Source: Maribacter arenosus (GTDB lineage: Bacteria; Bacteroidota; Bacteroidia; Flavobacteriales; Flavobacteriaceae). From it: a stretch of DNA of 64,000 bases. The notes under the pieces were generated by a model that was not told where the DNA came from, searched no databases, and saw nothing but the letters and a program-made list of their open reading frames with translations. Of this stretch, positions 52,325 through 62,249 are shown piece after piece (position 1 is the stretch's first letter; every line of letters begins with the position of its first letter). The position numbers and the translations under genes were made by a program. The stretch lies in NCBI RefSeq assembly GCF_014610845.1, contig NZ_JABTCG010000004.1, positions 558,001 through 622,000 on the forward strand, written 5' to 3'.

Positions 52325-54641
52325 GACGAGAATGGTGACCATACTTTGTTTGTTATTTATTTTGAGTGCCTGCGGAGATAAAACCAATCGAAATACTAGA
52401 ATGGTAAGCACGCCCGAAGAATTGGACGAAGCTTTGAAAAGTCTAGAGGCTGGTGACGACATTGTGTTAGCGAATGGAGTTTGGAAAGACGTTCAAATTA
52501 GATTTGTAGGTTACGGTACTGAGAAGCAACCCATTACCCTAAAGGCAGAAACTGCTGGAAATGTGATTATAGGAGGGAAATCTGATTTGAAACTTGGAGG
52601 TGAATATTTACAAGTCAATGGTTTGTACTTCACAAATGGTTCGTCTCCTTCCGAATCGGTTATTGAATTTGCAATCAACCAAGATACCGTCGCTAACCAT
52701 TCTCGGATTACCAATTGTGTGATTGTAGATTACAATAAAGCCCAAAGAAACCAGACGGATCTCTGGGTACTGTTTAAGGGGCGACATAATGAGCTGGATC
52801 ATTGCTACATCGCGGGCAAGTCCAATAGAGGGCCTACCGTGAGGGTTGATCTGGCAGGAAATAAAAGCATAAAAAACTACCATAAGATCACTAATAACTA
52901 CTTTGGACCAAGACCTCCCAAAGGCGGGCCTAGTGCTGAGACCATTCAACTCGGTAATAGTTTTACCTCCATGGCGCCGAGCTATACCCTAGTAGCAAAC
53001 AATTTTTTTGATCGCTGTAATGGGGAAGTAGAAGTTATTTCAAGTAAAACCAATTTCAATGAATTTAGGAACAATGTCTTTTACAAGAGTGAAGGTTCAT
53101 TGGTAACAAGACACGGAAACTATTGCATCATAGAGGGCAATTATTTTATCGGAGACACGAGTTCTGAACAAATTGGGGGAGTGAGATTGATCGGTACGGG
53201 TCATTGGGTAACCAACAACTATTTTTATAACCTAAAAGGAAAGACGTTCAGAAGTCCTCTTGCCCTCATGAACGGTATTCCAAAATCACCATTGAATAGG
53301 TATATTCAGGTTACGGATGTTGTCGTGGCCTACAACTCTTGGGTCAATTGTACTTCGCCATGGCAATTTGGCGTGGGTTCTAATGTAGATCAAAAAGATA
53401 TTCTTCCTGCTTCTGAGATCAGATCGGAAAGACCCATTCGTACTATTGTAGCGAATAACCTTATCTACAATACTGAAGCTGATAAGCGCCCCATAGTCGC
53501 TCACGATTTATTGGATGGTATCGATTTTAAGAGTAATGTGATAAATAATCAAGGCGCCTCATTCGAACACGATTCAGCATTTAAGCAAGAAGATTTTTCA
53601 CTTTCAGAGCTAGAGGAAAATATTTTTATCCCAGCAAATGACCTTCCGGATTTTGAACTATACCATGGTTTCGAGTTTGACCAGATTACAAAAGATTTGT
53701 TCGGCAATCCCCGGGCGAACAATAATAGGGTTGGTGCTATCTCTGACGCACCGGAAGAGAAGCCAAACCTTATGGATCTCTCACAATATGGTCCGGATTG
53801 GTATCCCCTGAAATCCACTAAAGAAATTAGTTCTAAAATCCATTCCGTCGGTTCCATGGCCGAATTGGAAACGGCGGTTCAAAGGGCAAATCGGGGCGAC
53901 ACGGTTCTCCTGACAGCTGACAAATATGAGATGAATACCCCATTGAAGATCGATAAGATGCTAACCATAAAGTCTGCTGATGCCAATAAGAAGGTTATCA
54001 TTAATTATACTGGTGCTGCAAAAACCCCGGCCTTTGAAATGAATCCCAAGGGGCAGCTTACCCTTATTGGCGTTGACCTGAAAGGGACAAATAGCCAATA
54101 TGCCTTTGCAAGTTTACAAAACAACATGTCAAGTCTATATAATATGAGTGTTAGGGATTGTGAGATATCGGATTTCGATTATGTGTTGAAGGCTTATAAA
54201 TATTCATTTTCCGAGTATATTAAATTCCGATCAACCCTTATTAAGAATTGCACAAATGGATTAGAGTTGTCCGAAGAGACCGATGGTCGTGGCGAATACA
54301 ATGCAGAAAACATATTTGTTGATAACTGCTGGTTCGAAAACATTGAAAAAAATGTAATTGATTACTATAGAGGAGGGTATGATGAATCTACTGTGGGAGG
54401 CAATTTGGTAGTGACCAACAGTACCTTCACAGAGTGTGGCACTAAGGAAGAGGATGGGATTTTACTCAACACTTACGGCATCATCAATGTAGACCTTTCA
54501 GGAAACAAATTTATTGATAATCAAGTGGAACTTGTGGCGCGACTATGGGGAGCGAAAAATAATTCACATTCCGGTAATGTCATAAAAAACTCAGGGGAGT
54601 TGCTAGTTGAAGAAAACCTTCCTCTTAAGTTAATGTATTAG
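52323..54641 (+). CDS. Alginate lyase, polysaccharide lyase family 6 (two-domain lipoprotein)
   Basis: 772 residues. A lipoprotein signal (MTRMVTILCLLFILSACGD) is followed by a PL6 parallel beta-helix (residues about 25-470) that cleaves alginate by beta-elimination. The catalytic pair is in place: Lys242 (EVISSKTN) and Arg263 (VTRHGNYC), 21 residues apart as in the characterised AlyGC (Lys220/Arg241). Other family phrases are ANGVWKDVQIRF, NGEVEVIS and NRYIQVTDVVVAYNS. A second beta-helix-like domain (about 505-772, starting MAELETAVQRANRGDTVLL) follows, as in two-domain PL6 enzymes. It is first in an operon with kdgK and a PL7 lyase. Exo or endo mode cannot be read. Confidence 0.94.
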   Translation: MTRMVTILCLLFILSACGDKTNRNTRMVSTPEELDEALKSLEAGDDIVLANGVWKDVQIRFVGYGTEKQPITLKAETAGNVIIGGKSDLKLGGEYLQVNGLYFTNGSSPSESVIEFAINQDTVANHSRITNCVIVDYNKAQRNQTDLWVLFKGRHNELDHCYIAGKSNRGPTVRVDLAGNKSIKNYHKITNNYFGPRPPKGGPSAETIQLGNSFTSMAPSYTLVANNFFDRCNGEVEVISSKTNFNEFRNNVFYKSEGSLVTRHGNYCIIEGNYFIGDTSSEQIGGVRLIGTGHWVTNNYFYNLKGKTFRSPLALMNGIPKSPLNRYIQVTDVVVAYNSWVNCTSPWQFGVGSNVDQKDILPASEIRSERPIRTIVANNLIYNTEADKRPIVAHDLLDGIDFKSNVINNQGASFEHDSAFKQEDFSLSELEENIFIPANDLPDFELYHGFEFDQITKDLFGNPRANNNRVGAISDAPEEKPNLMDLSQYGPDWYPLKSTKEISSKIHSVGSMAELETAVQRANRGDTVLLTADKYEMNTPLKIDKMLTIKSADANKKVIINYTGAAKTPAFEMNPKGQLTLIGVDLKGTNSQYAFASLQNNMSSLYNMSVRDCEISDFDYVLKAYKYSFSEYIKFRSTLIKNCTNGLELSEETDGRGEYNAENIFVDNCWFENIEKNVIDYYRGGYDESTVGGNLVVTNSTFTECGTKEEDGILLNTYGIINVDLSGNKFIDNQVELVARLWGAKNNSHSGNVIKNSGELLVEENLPLKLMY

Positions 54642-54646
54642 AAATT

Positions 54647-55648
54647 ATGGCAAAAAAAGTGATAACCTTTGGTGAAGTAATGATGCGTTTGTCCCCACCG
54701 GGCTATGAGAAATTTGCACAGGCTTCTTCCTTCGAACTCGTATATGGTGGGGGCGAAGCGAATGTAGCCATTTCATGCGCTTATTTGGGTATGAAAGCCG
54801 CCCACGTGACCCGTTTTCCCGATAATGCCCTTGGCAAGGCGGCCACACAATTCTTACGTAAACATTGGTTAAGCACCGAACACGTTATTTATGGCGATGA
54901 CATGATGGGTAAGTACTTTCTTGAAAAAGGTGCGGTGCATAGACCAAGTGAGGTGGTTTACGAAAGGGAAGGCTCATCTTTCTCCTTAATCGAACCTTCA
55001 ATGGTGAATTGGGAAGATGTGCTCAAAGACGCCGATTGGTTCCATTGGACAGGGATTACCCCGGCCATTTCGGAAGGGGCCGCCATGTGTTGCCTAGATG
55101 CTATTAAAACAGCGAACAAATTGGGGATAACGGTTTCAGGCGACATAAATTCGCGAAGCAACATGTGGAAATATGGTAAAACCATGCAGGAAGTTATACC
55201 CGATTTGGTACAAAATTGCGATGTTGTGATTACCAGCAGTCGAGGTATTCGCGAAATGTTCGGTTTGGGACAACCAGAAGATAAATTCCAGTCTTTGGCC
55301 AAACAATTGATAAATCTTTTTCCAAATATCAAGAAAGTAGTCAAGAAAACCAGAAGGCCCATAAGTGCTTCCCACCACCAAATACAAGGTAAAATGTGGA
55401 ACGGGGAAGCGTATATCAAAGCTGAAATGCTGAACATTACCCACATTATAGACCGTGTGGGTACCGGAGATGCCTTTGCCGCTGGCCTCATATATGGGCT
55501 ATTACATTATGATGATGAAAAGGCCTTGGATTTTGCATCGGCTGCCTGTGCCTTAAAACATACGGTTCCCGGAGATGTAAATTTAGTGTCATTGGAAAAT
55601 GTATTAAGTTTAATGGAAGGGGATACTTCGGGAGCAATAAGAAGGTAG
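54647..55648 (+). CDS. kdgK: 2-keto-3-deoxygluconate kinase
   Basis: 333 residues, PfkB sugar-kinase family. Phosphorylates KDG to KDPG in the cytoplasm. Seen: N-terminal VITFGEVMMRLSPPGYEKFAQASSFELVYGGGEANVAISCAYLG, then SGDINSRSNMW, and the C-terminal catalytic region HIIDRVGTGDAFAAGLIYGLL with the catalytic Asp. It is 5 bp after the PL6 gene. It is the only KDG kinase seen in the window and so probably serves both the alginate route and the hexuronate operon. The KDPG aldolase is not in the window. Confidence 0.94.
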   Translation: MAKKVITFGEVMMRLSPPGYEKFAQASSFELVYGGGEANVAISCAYLGMKAAHVTRFPDNALGKAATQFLRKHWLSTEHVIYGDDMMGKYFLEKGAVHRPSEVVYEREGSSFSLIEPSMVNWEDVLKDADWFHWTGITPAISEGAAMCCLDAIKTANKLGITVSGDINSRSNMWKYGKTMQEVIPDLVQNCDVVITSSRGIREMFGLGQPEDKFQSLAKQLINLFPNIKKVVKKTRRPISASHHQIQGKMWNGEAYIKAEMLNITHIIDRVGTGDAFAAGLIYGLLHYDDEKALDFASAACALKHTVPGDVNLVSLENVLSLMEGDTSGAIRR

Positions 55649-55709
55649 TTTTTTAATGAACGCTACCGAATGTTCCATTTCAAAAAGAATTAAACAAAAC
55701 CCTAATAAA

Positions 55710-56795
55710 ATGAGTAATAAAACTCTTAAATCAGTGGTCCGATCTCTTTTACTGATTGGCCTTGCATTAGTCATAAATAGTTGCTTTGATAAAGCTAAGA
55801 AACCCGCTAATGAAGATTCAAAAGCCACGATGTATCCGAGCGATGTACTTCCATTTATGGATGAATGGAACATACTTTTGGGAGATGGAACGCGTTCTGA
55901 TGACCTGGTAAATTATGAAAAGAAGGATTTCTTTTATGTTGAAAATGACGGCAAAACGAATTGGGTGGTTTACAAAACACCTAATTCTGGAATTACTTCT
56001 AGAACGTCAAGCAACACACGAACAGAATTAGGTCAAAAAGAACATTGGATTCCTGAAACAGGGGGTAAATTAACCGGCACATTAAAAGTAATGCATGTTT
56101 CAACTTCTGGTGATGCAAGGGTTGCTGCTTCTTACTCGGTCGTAGTTGGGCAAATTCATAGTGACGAAGGGCACGAAAACGAACCTATAAAAATCTTTTA
56201 CAAGAAATTTCCCGGACACACAAAAGGGTCTGTCTTTTGGAACTATGAAATCAATACCGAAGGCGATAATTCAAAAAGATGGGATTATTCAACAGCAGTT
56301 TGGGGTCATGACATGTCTGTTGTAGGATCGGATTCAACTTCCTACCCTGAGGAACCAAAAGACGGTATTGCATTGGGGGAGGAATTCAGTTATGAAATAA
56401 ATGTGTATAAAGGCATCATGTATCTCACTTTTAAAAGTGAAGGTCATGAGACCAAAACATTCACAAAGAATTTATTGAAATCCGATTTTTCGAAGAAAGA
56501 GGATATTCCTCAGCAAATATTGACATTATACGCAGCAATAGGCCGTGATGGTGTTGAACGTGAAAATGCTTATGCAGGTGAAATTCAGTATTTCAAACAA
56601 GGTGCTTACAATCAAACCAATGGCAAATCCCCAGAAGAAAATATAGTATGGAGTACTGGGTCAGAAACTTATGATGGGGATATTGCCAAACAATATGCAA
56701 ATGGGTGTTATGCAGAAGTGTGGTTTAAAGAAGCAACGGTAGGAGCTGGCAAAATGCCAAGTAAAGAACGATTTTCAAGTCTAACTTTAAAATAA
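55710..56795 (+). CDS. Alginate lyase, polysaccharide lyase family 7 (lipoprotein)
   Basis: About 361 residues from ATG 55710 (MSNKTLKSVVRSLLLIGLALVINSC, lipobox VINSC); ATG 55656 is in frame and would add 18 polar residues. The PL7 jelly-roll motifs are all present: RTELG (Arg104-Gly108), QIH (148-150) with the catalytic His, and YFKQGAYNQ (294-302) with the catalytic Tyr. The QIH form, with Ile, is usually linked to polyguluronate preference; this is a known correlation, not proof. It is surface or periplasm anchored. It follows kdgK and is the last gene before the next operator set. Confidence 0.94.
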   Translation: MSNKTLKSVVRSLLLIGLALVINSCFDKAKKPANEDSKATMYPSDVLPFMDEWNILLGDGTRSDDLVNYEKKDFFYVENDGKTNWVVYKTPNSGITSRTSSNTRTELGQKEHWIPETGGKLTGTLKVMHVSTSGDARVAASYSVVVGQIHSDEGHENEPIKIFYKKFPGHTKGSVFWNYEINTEGDNSKRWDYSTAVWGHDMSVVGSDSTSYPEEPKDGIALGEEFSYEINVYKGIMYLTFKSEGHETKTFTKNLLKSDFSKKEDIPQQILTLYAAIGRDGVERENAYAGEIQYFKQGAYNQTNGKSPEENIVWSTGSETYDGDIAKQYANGCYAEVWFKEATVGAGKMPSKERFSSLTLK

Positions 56796-56798
56796 ATA

Positions 56799-56851
56799 TT
56801 TGTTAGTGTTACAAATATTCATATATTTGGTAAACCAATTTGGTTAACCAA
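56799..56851 (+). promoter_or_regulatory. Promoter with two operators before the second PL6 operon
   Basis: TTTG at 56799-56802 and TATATTTG at 56822-56829 are 19 bp apart. TTGGTAAACCAA (56827-56838) overlaps the -7 box, and the perfect palindrome TTGGTTAACCAA (56840-56851) follows with centre spacing of 13 bp. The ATG is 8 bp downstream. Confidence 0.82.
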
Positions 56852-56858
56852 TTTTAAT

Positions 56859-59195
56859 ATGAAAAATAAACTTAAAATTCTTATAGGATTTTGTATTCTT
56901 TCAATTTATTTTTTTTCATGCAATGAACAATCCAAAAACGGAATACTTGTAAAGAGTGTTGCAGAATATAATGATGCAGTTTCTAACGCTGAACCTGGAG
57001 ATATCATTAAACTGGCAAATGGTGTCTGGAAAGATGCCGAATTGGTTTTTGAAGGAAAAGGAACAGAAGAAAACCCTATAAAATTAACTGTTGAGGAAAA
57101 AGGGAAGGTAACTTTAGAAGGGGCATCAAACCTTCAAATTGCCGGGGACCATTTAATTGTGGAAGGCCTCGTTTTCAAAAACGGATTTACACCAACCAAT
57201 GCCGTTATTTCTCTTAGAAAAAATAAAGATGAAATGGCCAATAATTGTCGTTTAACCGAATGTGTTATCGATAATTATAACAATCCTGAACGTCAAGTGC
57301 AAGATTATTGGATAACCATTTATGGAAAAAACAATCGAATAGACCATAACCATATTTCCGGAAAAAAGAATTTAGGGGTGACCATGATTGTTGGTTTGGA
57401 TACCAAAGACAGTAGAGAGAATAACCATATAATCGAACACAACTATTTTGGGCTACGGCCAACCTATGGAAATAATGGAGGCGAAACCTTAAGAATAGGC
57501 ACCAGTCACCATGCGTTGGAAAATTCCAACACCTTGGTAGCATCCAATTACTTTGATAGATGTAATGGCGAGCATGAAATAATATCAAACAAATCTTGTC
57601 AAAACACGTTTAAATACAACACCTTTTTTGAATGTACAGGAACGTTGACCATGCGTCATGGCAACGAAACTATGGTAGATGGTAATGTGTTTATTGGCAA
57701 CGGTAAACCTAGTACGGGAGGTGTACGTGTCATCAACGAAAAACAAACAGTAATCAATAATTACCACTTTGGTTTAACGGGGTATCGATTTAGAGGTGCC
57801 TTTGTAATGATGAACGGTGTACCTAATTCACCACCTAACCGTTATGTGCCCGTAATCGATTCCAAGGTAAACAACAATACGTTTATCAATTGCGACCATA
57901 TTCAATTATGTGCAGGTGCCGATGCGGAAAGAAGTCAGCCACCTGCAACTTCAGAGATATCGGAAAACATCTTCTATCATGAAACTAAAAGCAATTTGTT
58001 TACGGTTTATGATGATATCAGTGGAATTAAATTTGAAAACAATATAACAAGCAAAAATATTGAGACAGGAATTACAAAAGGCTTTGTGAAGTCTGAATTT
58101 GAATTAGTTAAAAATGAACAAGGCTTTTTGGTTCCCGTGTCAGATAAATTTAAGGTGGAAATAAGTCCGAATATTGCAACCAAAGAAAACACGGGCGTTG
58201 ATTGGTATTCAAAAAATGATGAAACGGTCGCATTAAATTCTGGCGAAACTTTGAAAGTCGAACCTGGAATTAATACACTATTCGATGTTACCAAGAATTC
58301 AAAACCCGGGGACATTTTGGAGCTTGAATCTGGTGGGGAATATCTATTGACCAAGACTGCAAAAATTATCCATCCCCTTACGTTTAAAACATCAGGAAGT
58401 GAAAAAGCAACTATTTTATTTGAAAGAATGATGGCTTTCGAAATTCAAAATGGGGGGAGCCTGTCTTTGGATAATATAATATTCGACGGAGCAAAATCGC
58501 CGGATTATGCAGGCAATTCCGTAATCAGCACGAGTAAGAACTCCATGATCGAAAACTATAAACTGTTCATCGATAACTGCGAGTTTAAGGACTTGATCGT
58601 AAACCATTCCTTTGATGTGTTAAGGGTTGCCAAGGGCACATTTGCCGATACCATAAGTATTCAAAATTCAAGATTCAAAAACATTACAGGACATATAGCG
58701 GCCTTAGATAAAGAGACAGATGATATTGGAGCTTATAATGTTGAATATCTAATCATGAAAAACAATACGTTTTCAGATATTCAAGGTGCTGCTTTAAGGC
58801 TATATAGAGGAGGTACCGATGAAAGCACCTTTGGGCCATTTTTAGAAATGGATCATAATGTGGCAGATAATGTGGGCCAAGGAAAAAGGAATAAGTACGA
58901 TGCCTCGGTTTCATTATACGGCGTACAAGAAATCGGCATTAAGAATAATATATTCAAGGATAGTAAAGCGTTGAATATGCACTTGGTTGTTGGGGAACCG
59001 ATCGTGCAAATTTCAAACAATAATTTTTACAATTCCCAAGGTCTTACAGTTACCGGAGACCAAAAATATACCGTGGAAAACCAGTGGTCTTTGAATCCAA
59101 ATTTTATGAATACGGATACGTATGAACTAAATGCCGATTCCCCATTAAAAGGAAAAGGAACAGATGGATCGGATTTGGGTGCAATTTCTAATTAG
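56859..59195 (+). CDS. Alginate lyase, polysaccharide lyase family 6 (second copy)
   Basis: 778 residues with a lipoprotein signal (MKNKLKILIGFCILSIYFFSCNE) and the same two-domain PL6 plan as the gene at 52323. Catalytic Lys245 (IISNKSCQ) and Arg266 (TMRHGNE) are again 21 apart. Shared phrases include ANGVWKDAELVFEGKGTEENPI, RCNGEHEII and NSPPNRYVPVIDSKVNNN; the C-terminal domain starts near residue 480 (VTKNSKPGDILELESGGEY). Sequence similarity between the two copies is evident but moderate, so they may differ in block preference or mode. It leads an operon with PL17 and kdgF and has its own operator pair. Confidence 0.94.
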   Translation: MKNKLKILIGFCILSIYFFSCNEQSKNGILVKSVAEYNDAVSNAEPGDIIKLANGVWKDAELVFEGKGTEENPIKLTVEEKGKVTLEGASNLQIAGDHLIVEGLVFKNGFTPTNAVISLRKNKDEMANNCRLTECVIDNYNNPERQVQDYWITIYGKNNRIDHNHISGKKNLGVTMIVGLDTKDSRENNHIIEHNYFGLRPTYGNNGGETLRIGTSHHALENSNTLVASNYFDRCNGEHEIISNKSCQNTFKYNTFFECTGTLTMRHGNETMVDGNVFIGNGKPSTGGVRVINEKQTVINNYHFGLTGYRFRGAFVMMNGVPNSPPNRYVPVIDSKVNNNTFINCDHIQLCAGADAERSQPPATSEISENIFYHETKSNLFTVYDDISGIKFENNITSKNIETGITKGFVKSEFELVKNEQGFLVPVSDKFKVEISPNIATKENTGVDWYSKNDETVALNSGETLKVEPGINTLFDVTKNSKPGDILELESGGEYLLTKTAKIIHPLTFKTSGSEKATILFERMMAFEIQNGGSLSLDNIIFDGAKSPDYAGNSVISTSKNSMIENYKLFIDNCEFKDLIVNHSFDVLRVAKGTFADTISIQNSRFKNITGHIAALDKETDDIGAYNVEYLIMKNNTFSDIQGAALRLYRGGTDESTFGPFLEMDHNVADNVGQGKRNKYDASVSLYGVQEIGIKNNIFKDSKALNMHLVVGEPIVQISNNNFYNSQGLTVTGDQKYTVENQWSLNPNFMNTDTYELNADSPLKGKGTDGSDLGAISN

Positions 59196-59200
59196 TAGGG

Positions 59201-61480
59201 ATGAATAAAATAAAATCGATATTTCTTATTGTATTTGTATTGTCAATTACTTTTTCATGCCAGGATAAAGTAGATGATTCAGGTGATCTATCCGAAATAA
59301 AAAGTGCACATCCAAGTTTAATCTTGACAAAACAAGGCGTTAAGGATATAAGGGCTAATTTAGGAAGTATTCCAATTTTTGATAAAACCTTGGCAGCCAC
59401 TCAGAAAGAGATTGATGCTGCGATTGAAAATGGTTTTGATGTTCCTGTTCCCAAGGATTATTCAGGCGGATATTCTCACGAGACACACAAAAAGAATTAT
59501 ACCTTAATGCAAAAAGCAGGTGTGTTATATCAAATTCTCGAAGATGGGAAATATGCCAAATTTGTAAAAGACATGCTTTTTGAGTATGCAAAACAATATC
59601 CTTCACTACCGATACATCCAAAACCGCGGTCATACGCTAGGGGTAAATTATTTTGGCAATGTTTGAATGATTCAAATTGGTTGGTGTATACAAGTCAAGC
59701 TTATGACTGTATTTATGATTATTTATCAGAAGAGGAGCGGAATACTTTAGAGACCGATTTATTTAGACCTTTTGCGGATCACATTTCAATAGACAACCCA
59801 CAATTTTTCAACCGGGTTCATAACCATGCCACTTGGGGTAATGTGGCTGTTGGAATGATTGCTTTGGCTATGGATGATGATCAACTTTTAGATAGGGCTT
59901 TAAATGGTGTTAAAGATGACAATTTTGATCCAAATATAAAAGATAATGACGGTGGTTATATTCGAAAAGATGGTCAGGAAATTGGTTTTTTCGCCAATGT
60001 AAATGAGCCTTTTTCTCCTGACGGGTATTTTACGGAAGGCCCTTATTATCAACGGTATGCTTCATACCCGTTTTTAATTTTTGCACAAGCACTTCAAAAT
60101 AAAAAACCCGAACTAAAAGTGTTCGAATATAAAGATAGTGTGCTTATAAAAAGTGTTACTGCATTATTGAACTTATCGGATGCTGATGGCGAGTTCTTTT
60201 TGTTGAACGATGCCCAAAAAGGAATGTCGTATTTCAATACATCTTTAATAGCCACTGTTGATATAGGCTACCATTTTGGAGGTAATGATCCGGAATTATT
60301 AAGTATAGCCAAGAAGCAAGATGAAGTTACTCTTGATGATGCAGGATTAGCAGTAGCTCTCGGTATCAAAGAAGGAAAGGAAAAGCCTTTCGTTAAAAAT
60401 TCGATTGAATTATCCGATGGTGCTAATGGGGATGAAGGCGGCGTTGGAATTATACGTAGTGATGGTTTGGAGTTGGTTTTTAAATACACAGCCCACGGAT
60501 TGAGTCATGGACATTATGATAAATTATCTTTTGCATTGTTTGAAGATGGCAATGAGGTGGTTCAAGATTACGGCATGGGTCGTTTCGTGAATATTGAACA
60601 AAAAGGAGGCGGAAATTATCTAAAAGAAAATACGACTTGGGCGAAACAGAGTATTGCCCACAATGCTTTAGTACAAAATGAAACCTCTCATTTTAAAGGA
60701 AAGTATGATATTGGAAGCAAGTATCATTCGAATAAATATGTCTTTAGTGTAGATGATGAAAATCTACAAGTTGCCAGTGCTAAAGAAGAAAATGCGTATC
60801 CTGTTACGAAGCTTCATAGAACGATGGTGACTATTAAAGAAGAAGATTATGATAATCCTTATGTGTTGGATATTTTGCGAGTAGCATCTGAAGGTTCAAA
60901 TCAATATGATCTACCATTTTACTTCTTAGGGCAAATTATGCAAACCAATTTTGAATATTTAAAATTGAAGGTACCGGAAATTTTGGGAAAATCTGACGGG
61001 TATCAGCATTTGTATAAAGAGGCTTCAGCTACTGTTAAAGATGGAAATATTAAGTTAAACTGGTTGCGAAACAATAAGTTTTACACCTATACTGCTGTTA
61101 CATCTAATAAGGATGACGTTATTTTTGGTAGAATAGGAGCAAATGACCCTGACTTTAATCTGCGTAATGAGCAAACATTAATCTTAAGGAAAAAGAATGC
61201 AAAGGACGCTTTGTTTGTTTCCACAATAGAATCCCATGGAACATATAGTCCGGTTTCCGAGGTAGCTGTGAATGCATATAGCAATATAAAGAATATTGAA
61301 GTTGTACACGATTCTAAAGAGTACACGGCAATTCAGATTGATACAAAAAACGATAAATCAAATGTCTTTATCATTTCAAACGAAAATAATGATAACGAAG
61401 CTGAACATAAATTAAAAATAAAAGACAAAGAGCATTCCTGGAAAGGTTCTTATGTATTAATAGAAAACAAAAAACTATAA
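59201..61480 (+). CDS. Oligoalginate lyase, polysaccharide lyase family 17 (lipoprotein)
   Basis: 759 residues. A lipoprotein signal (IVFVLSITFSCQD) is followed by the alpha/alpha-barrel domain (about 35-380) and a heparinase II/III-like beta-sheet domain (about 385-759). Conserved active-site blocks: NRVHNHATWGN (Asn208-His209), DGYFTEGPYYQRYASYPF (about 274-291) and GLSHGHYDKLSF. PL17 enzymes are mostly exo-lyases releasing unsaturated monouronates from alginate oligomers, in the periplasm. It is 5 bp after the second PL6 gene and 3 bp before kdgF, giving a monomer-producing unit. Confidence 0.95.
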   Translation: MNKIKSIFLIVFVLSITFSCQDKVDDSGDLSEIKSAHPSLILTKQGVKDIRANLGSIPIFDKTLAATQKEIDAAIENGFDVPVPKDYSGGYSHETHKKNYTLMQKAGVLYQILEDGKYAKFVKDMLFEYAKQYPSLPIHPKPRSYARGKLFWQCLNDSNWLVYTSQAYDCIYDYLSEEERNTLETDLFRPFADHISIDNPQFFNRVHNHATWGNVAVGMIALAMDDDQLLDRALNGVKDDNFDPNIKDNDGGYIRKDGQEIGFFANVNEPFSPDGYFTEGPYYQRYASYPFLIFAQALQNKKPELKVFEYKDSVLIKSVTALLNLSDADGEFFLLNDAQKGMSYFNTSLIATVDIGYHFGGNDPELLSIAKKQDEVTLDDAGLAVALGIKEGKEKPFVKNSIELSDGANGDEGGVGIIRSDGLELVFKYTAHGLSHGHYDKLSFALFEDGNEVVQDYGMGRFVNIEQKGGGNYLKENTTWAKQSIAHNALVQNETSHFKGKYDIGSKYHSNKYVFSVDDENLQVASAKEENAYPVTKLHRTMVTIKEEDYDNPYVLDILRVASEGSNQYDLPFYFLGQIMQTNFEYLKLKVPEILGKSDGYQHLYKEASATVKDGNIKLNWLRNNKFYTYTAVTSNKDDVIFGRIGANDPDFNLRNEQTLILRKKNAKDALFVSTIESHGTYSPVSEVAVNAYSNIKNIEVVHDSKEYTAIQIDTKNDKSNVFIISNENNDNEAEHKLKIKDKEHSWKGSYVLIENKKL

Positions 61481-61483
61481 ATT

Positions 61484-61861
61484 ATGAAACGATTTAGTGA
61501 AAAGTACATCATCACAAAAGAAATGGAATGGGAAGAGCTTGGTGGGGGAGTATCAAGAAAGTTCTTAGGTTACGATAACCAAATCATGATGGTAAAAGTG
61601 AAATTTGAGAAAGGGGCTTTAGGAGCACCACATCAACATTTTCACACGCAAGCTACCTATTGTGTTTCAGGTAAATTTGAGTTTGAAATTGATGGAGTAA
61701 AGCAAATAGTAGAAGCAGGGGACGGGGTCTATATTGAACCTAATCTATTACATAGTGCAGTTTGTTTGGAAGAAGGGATTCTAATTGACACATTTAGTCC
61801 TGTAAGAGAAGATTTCTTAGGTGGCGGAGGGGTATCTTATTTTGGAGATAAACAGTCATAG
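61484..61861 (+). CDS. kdgF: KdgF-type cupin, unsaturated uronate ring-opening
   Basis: 125 residues, single cupin domain. KdgF turns 4,5-unsaturated monouronate from alginate or pectin into linear DEH. The metal motif is visible: HQHFHTQATYCVSGKFEFEIDG (two His and a Gln) with the later His in IEPNLLHSAVC. There is no signal peptide, so it acts in the cytoplasm on imported unsaturated uronate. Start is 3 bp after the PL17 gene. Cupins are diverse, but the length, motif and context agree. Confidence 0.93.
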   Translation: MKRFSEKYIITKEMEWEELGGGVSRKFLGYDNQIMMVKVKFEKGALGAPHQHFHTQATYCVSGKFEFEIDGVKQIVEAGDGVYIEPNLLHSAVCLEEGILIDTFSPVREDFLGGGGVSYFGDKQS

Positions 61862-61949
61862 GAAAAAAATCTACGAGTCCTATCCGGGAAGATTTTATGG
61901 AGCAATATGTTAAAATTTTAAAAATCCTTTTTTTAACGAAAAAATAACA

Positions 61950-61992
61950 TATATTTGGAAAACCAATTTGGTTAACCAGTTTGGAAAACCAG
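61950..61992 (+). promoter_or_regulatory. Triple operator over the susC promoter
   Basis: -7 box TATATTTG at 61950-61957, then three sites: TTGGAAAACCAA (61955-61966), TTGGTTAACCAG (61968-61979), TTGGAAAACCAG (61981-61992), centres exactly 13 bp apart. No -33 TTG is seen at the 19-bp spacing of the other two promoters; that stretch is T-rich. Confidence 0.8.
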
Positions 61993-62063
61993 TATTAACA
62001 AAACCAAAATCTCTAACTCGAACTAAAATCCACATTCAATGAAAATAAAGTTATAAAACGAAA

Positions 62064-62091
62064 AAAAGGACAGGTGCACGCCTATCCTTTT
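62064..62091 (+). promoter_or_regulatory. Hairpin in the susC leader
   Basis: AAAAGGACAGG (62064-62074) pairs with CCTATCCTTTT (62081-62091) with one mismatch and a 6-nt loop. The right arm ends in four T, so an attenuator or leaky terminator is possible. Confidence 0.55.
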
Positions 62092-62249
62092 AAAAAAAGA
62101 TCACTTCTTTTCAGAGGGAAGTAATACTTAAAACATGTACTACTTTACAATAAACATGCTTTCTGCTAAAATAGTAAAATTCATTGACATCTTCAGAAAC
62201 ATTGTTCTCTAGTAAGGTAAGGGGATTCGAGATTTTAACATCTCATTTA

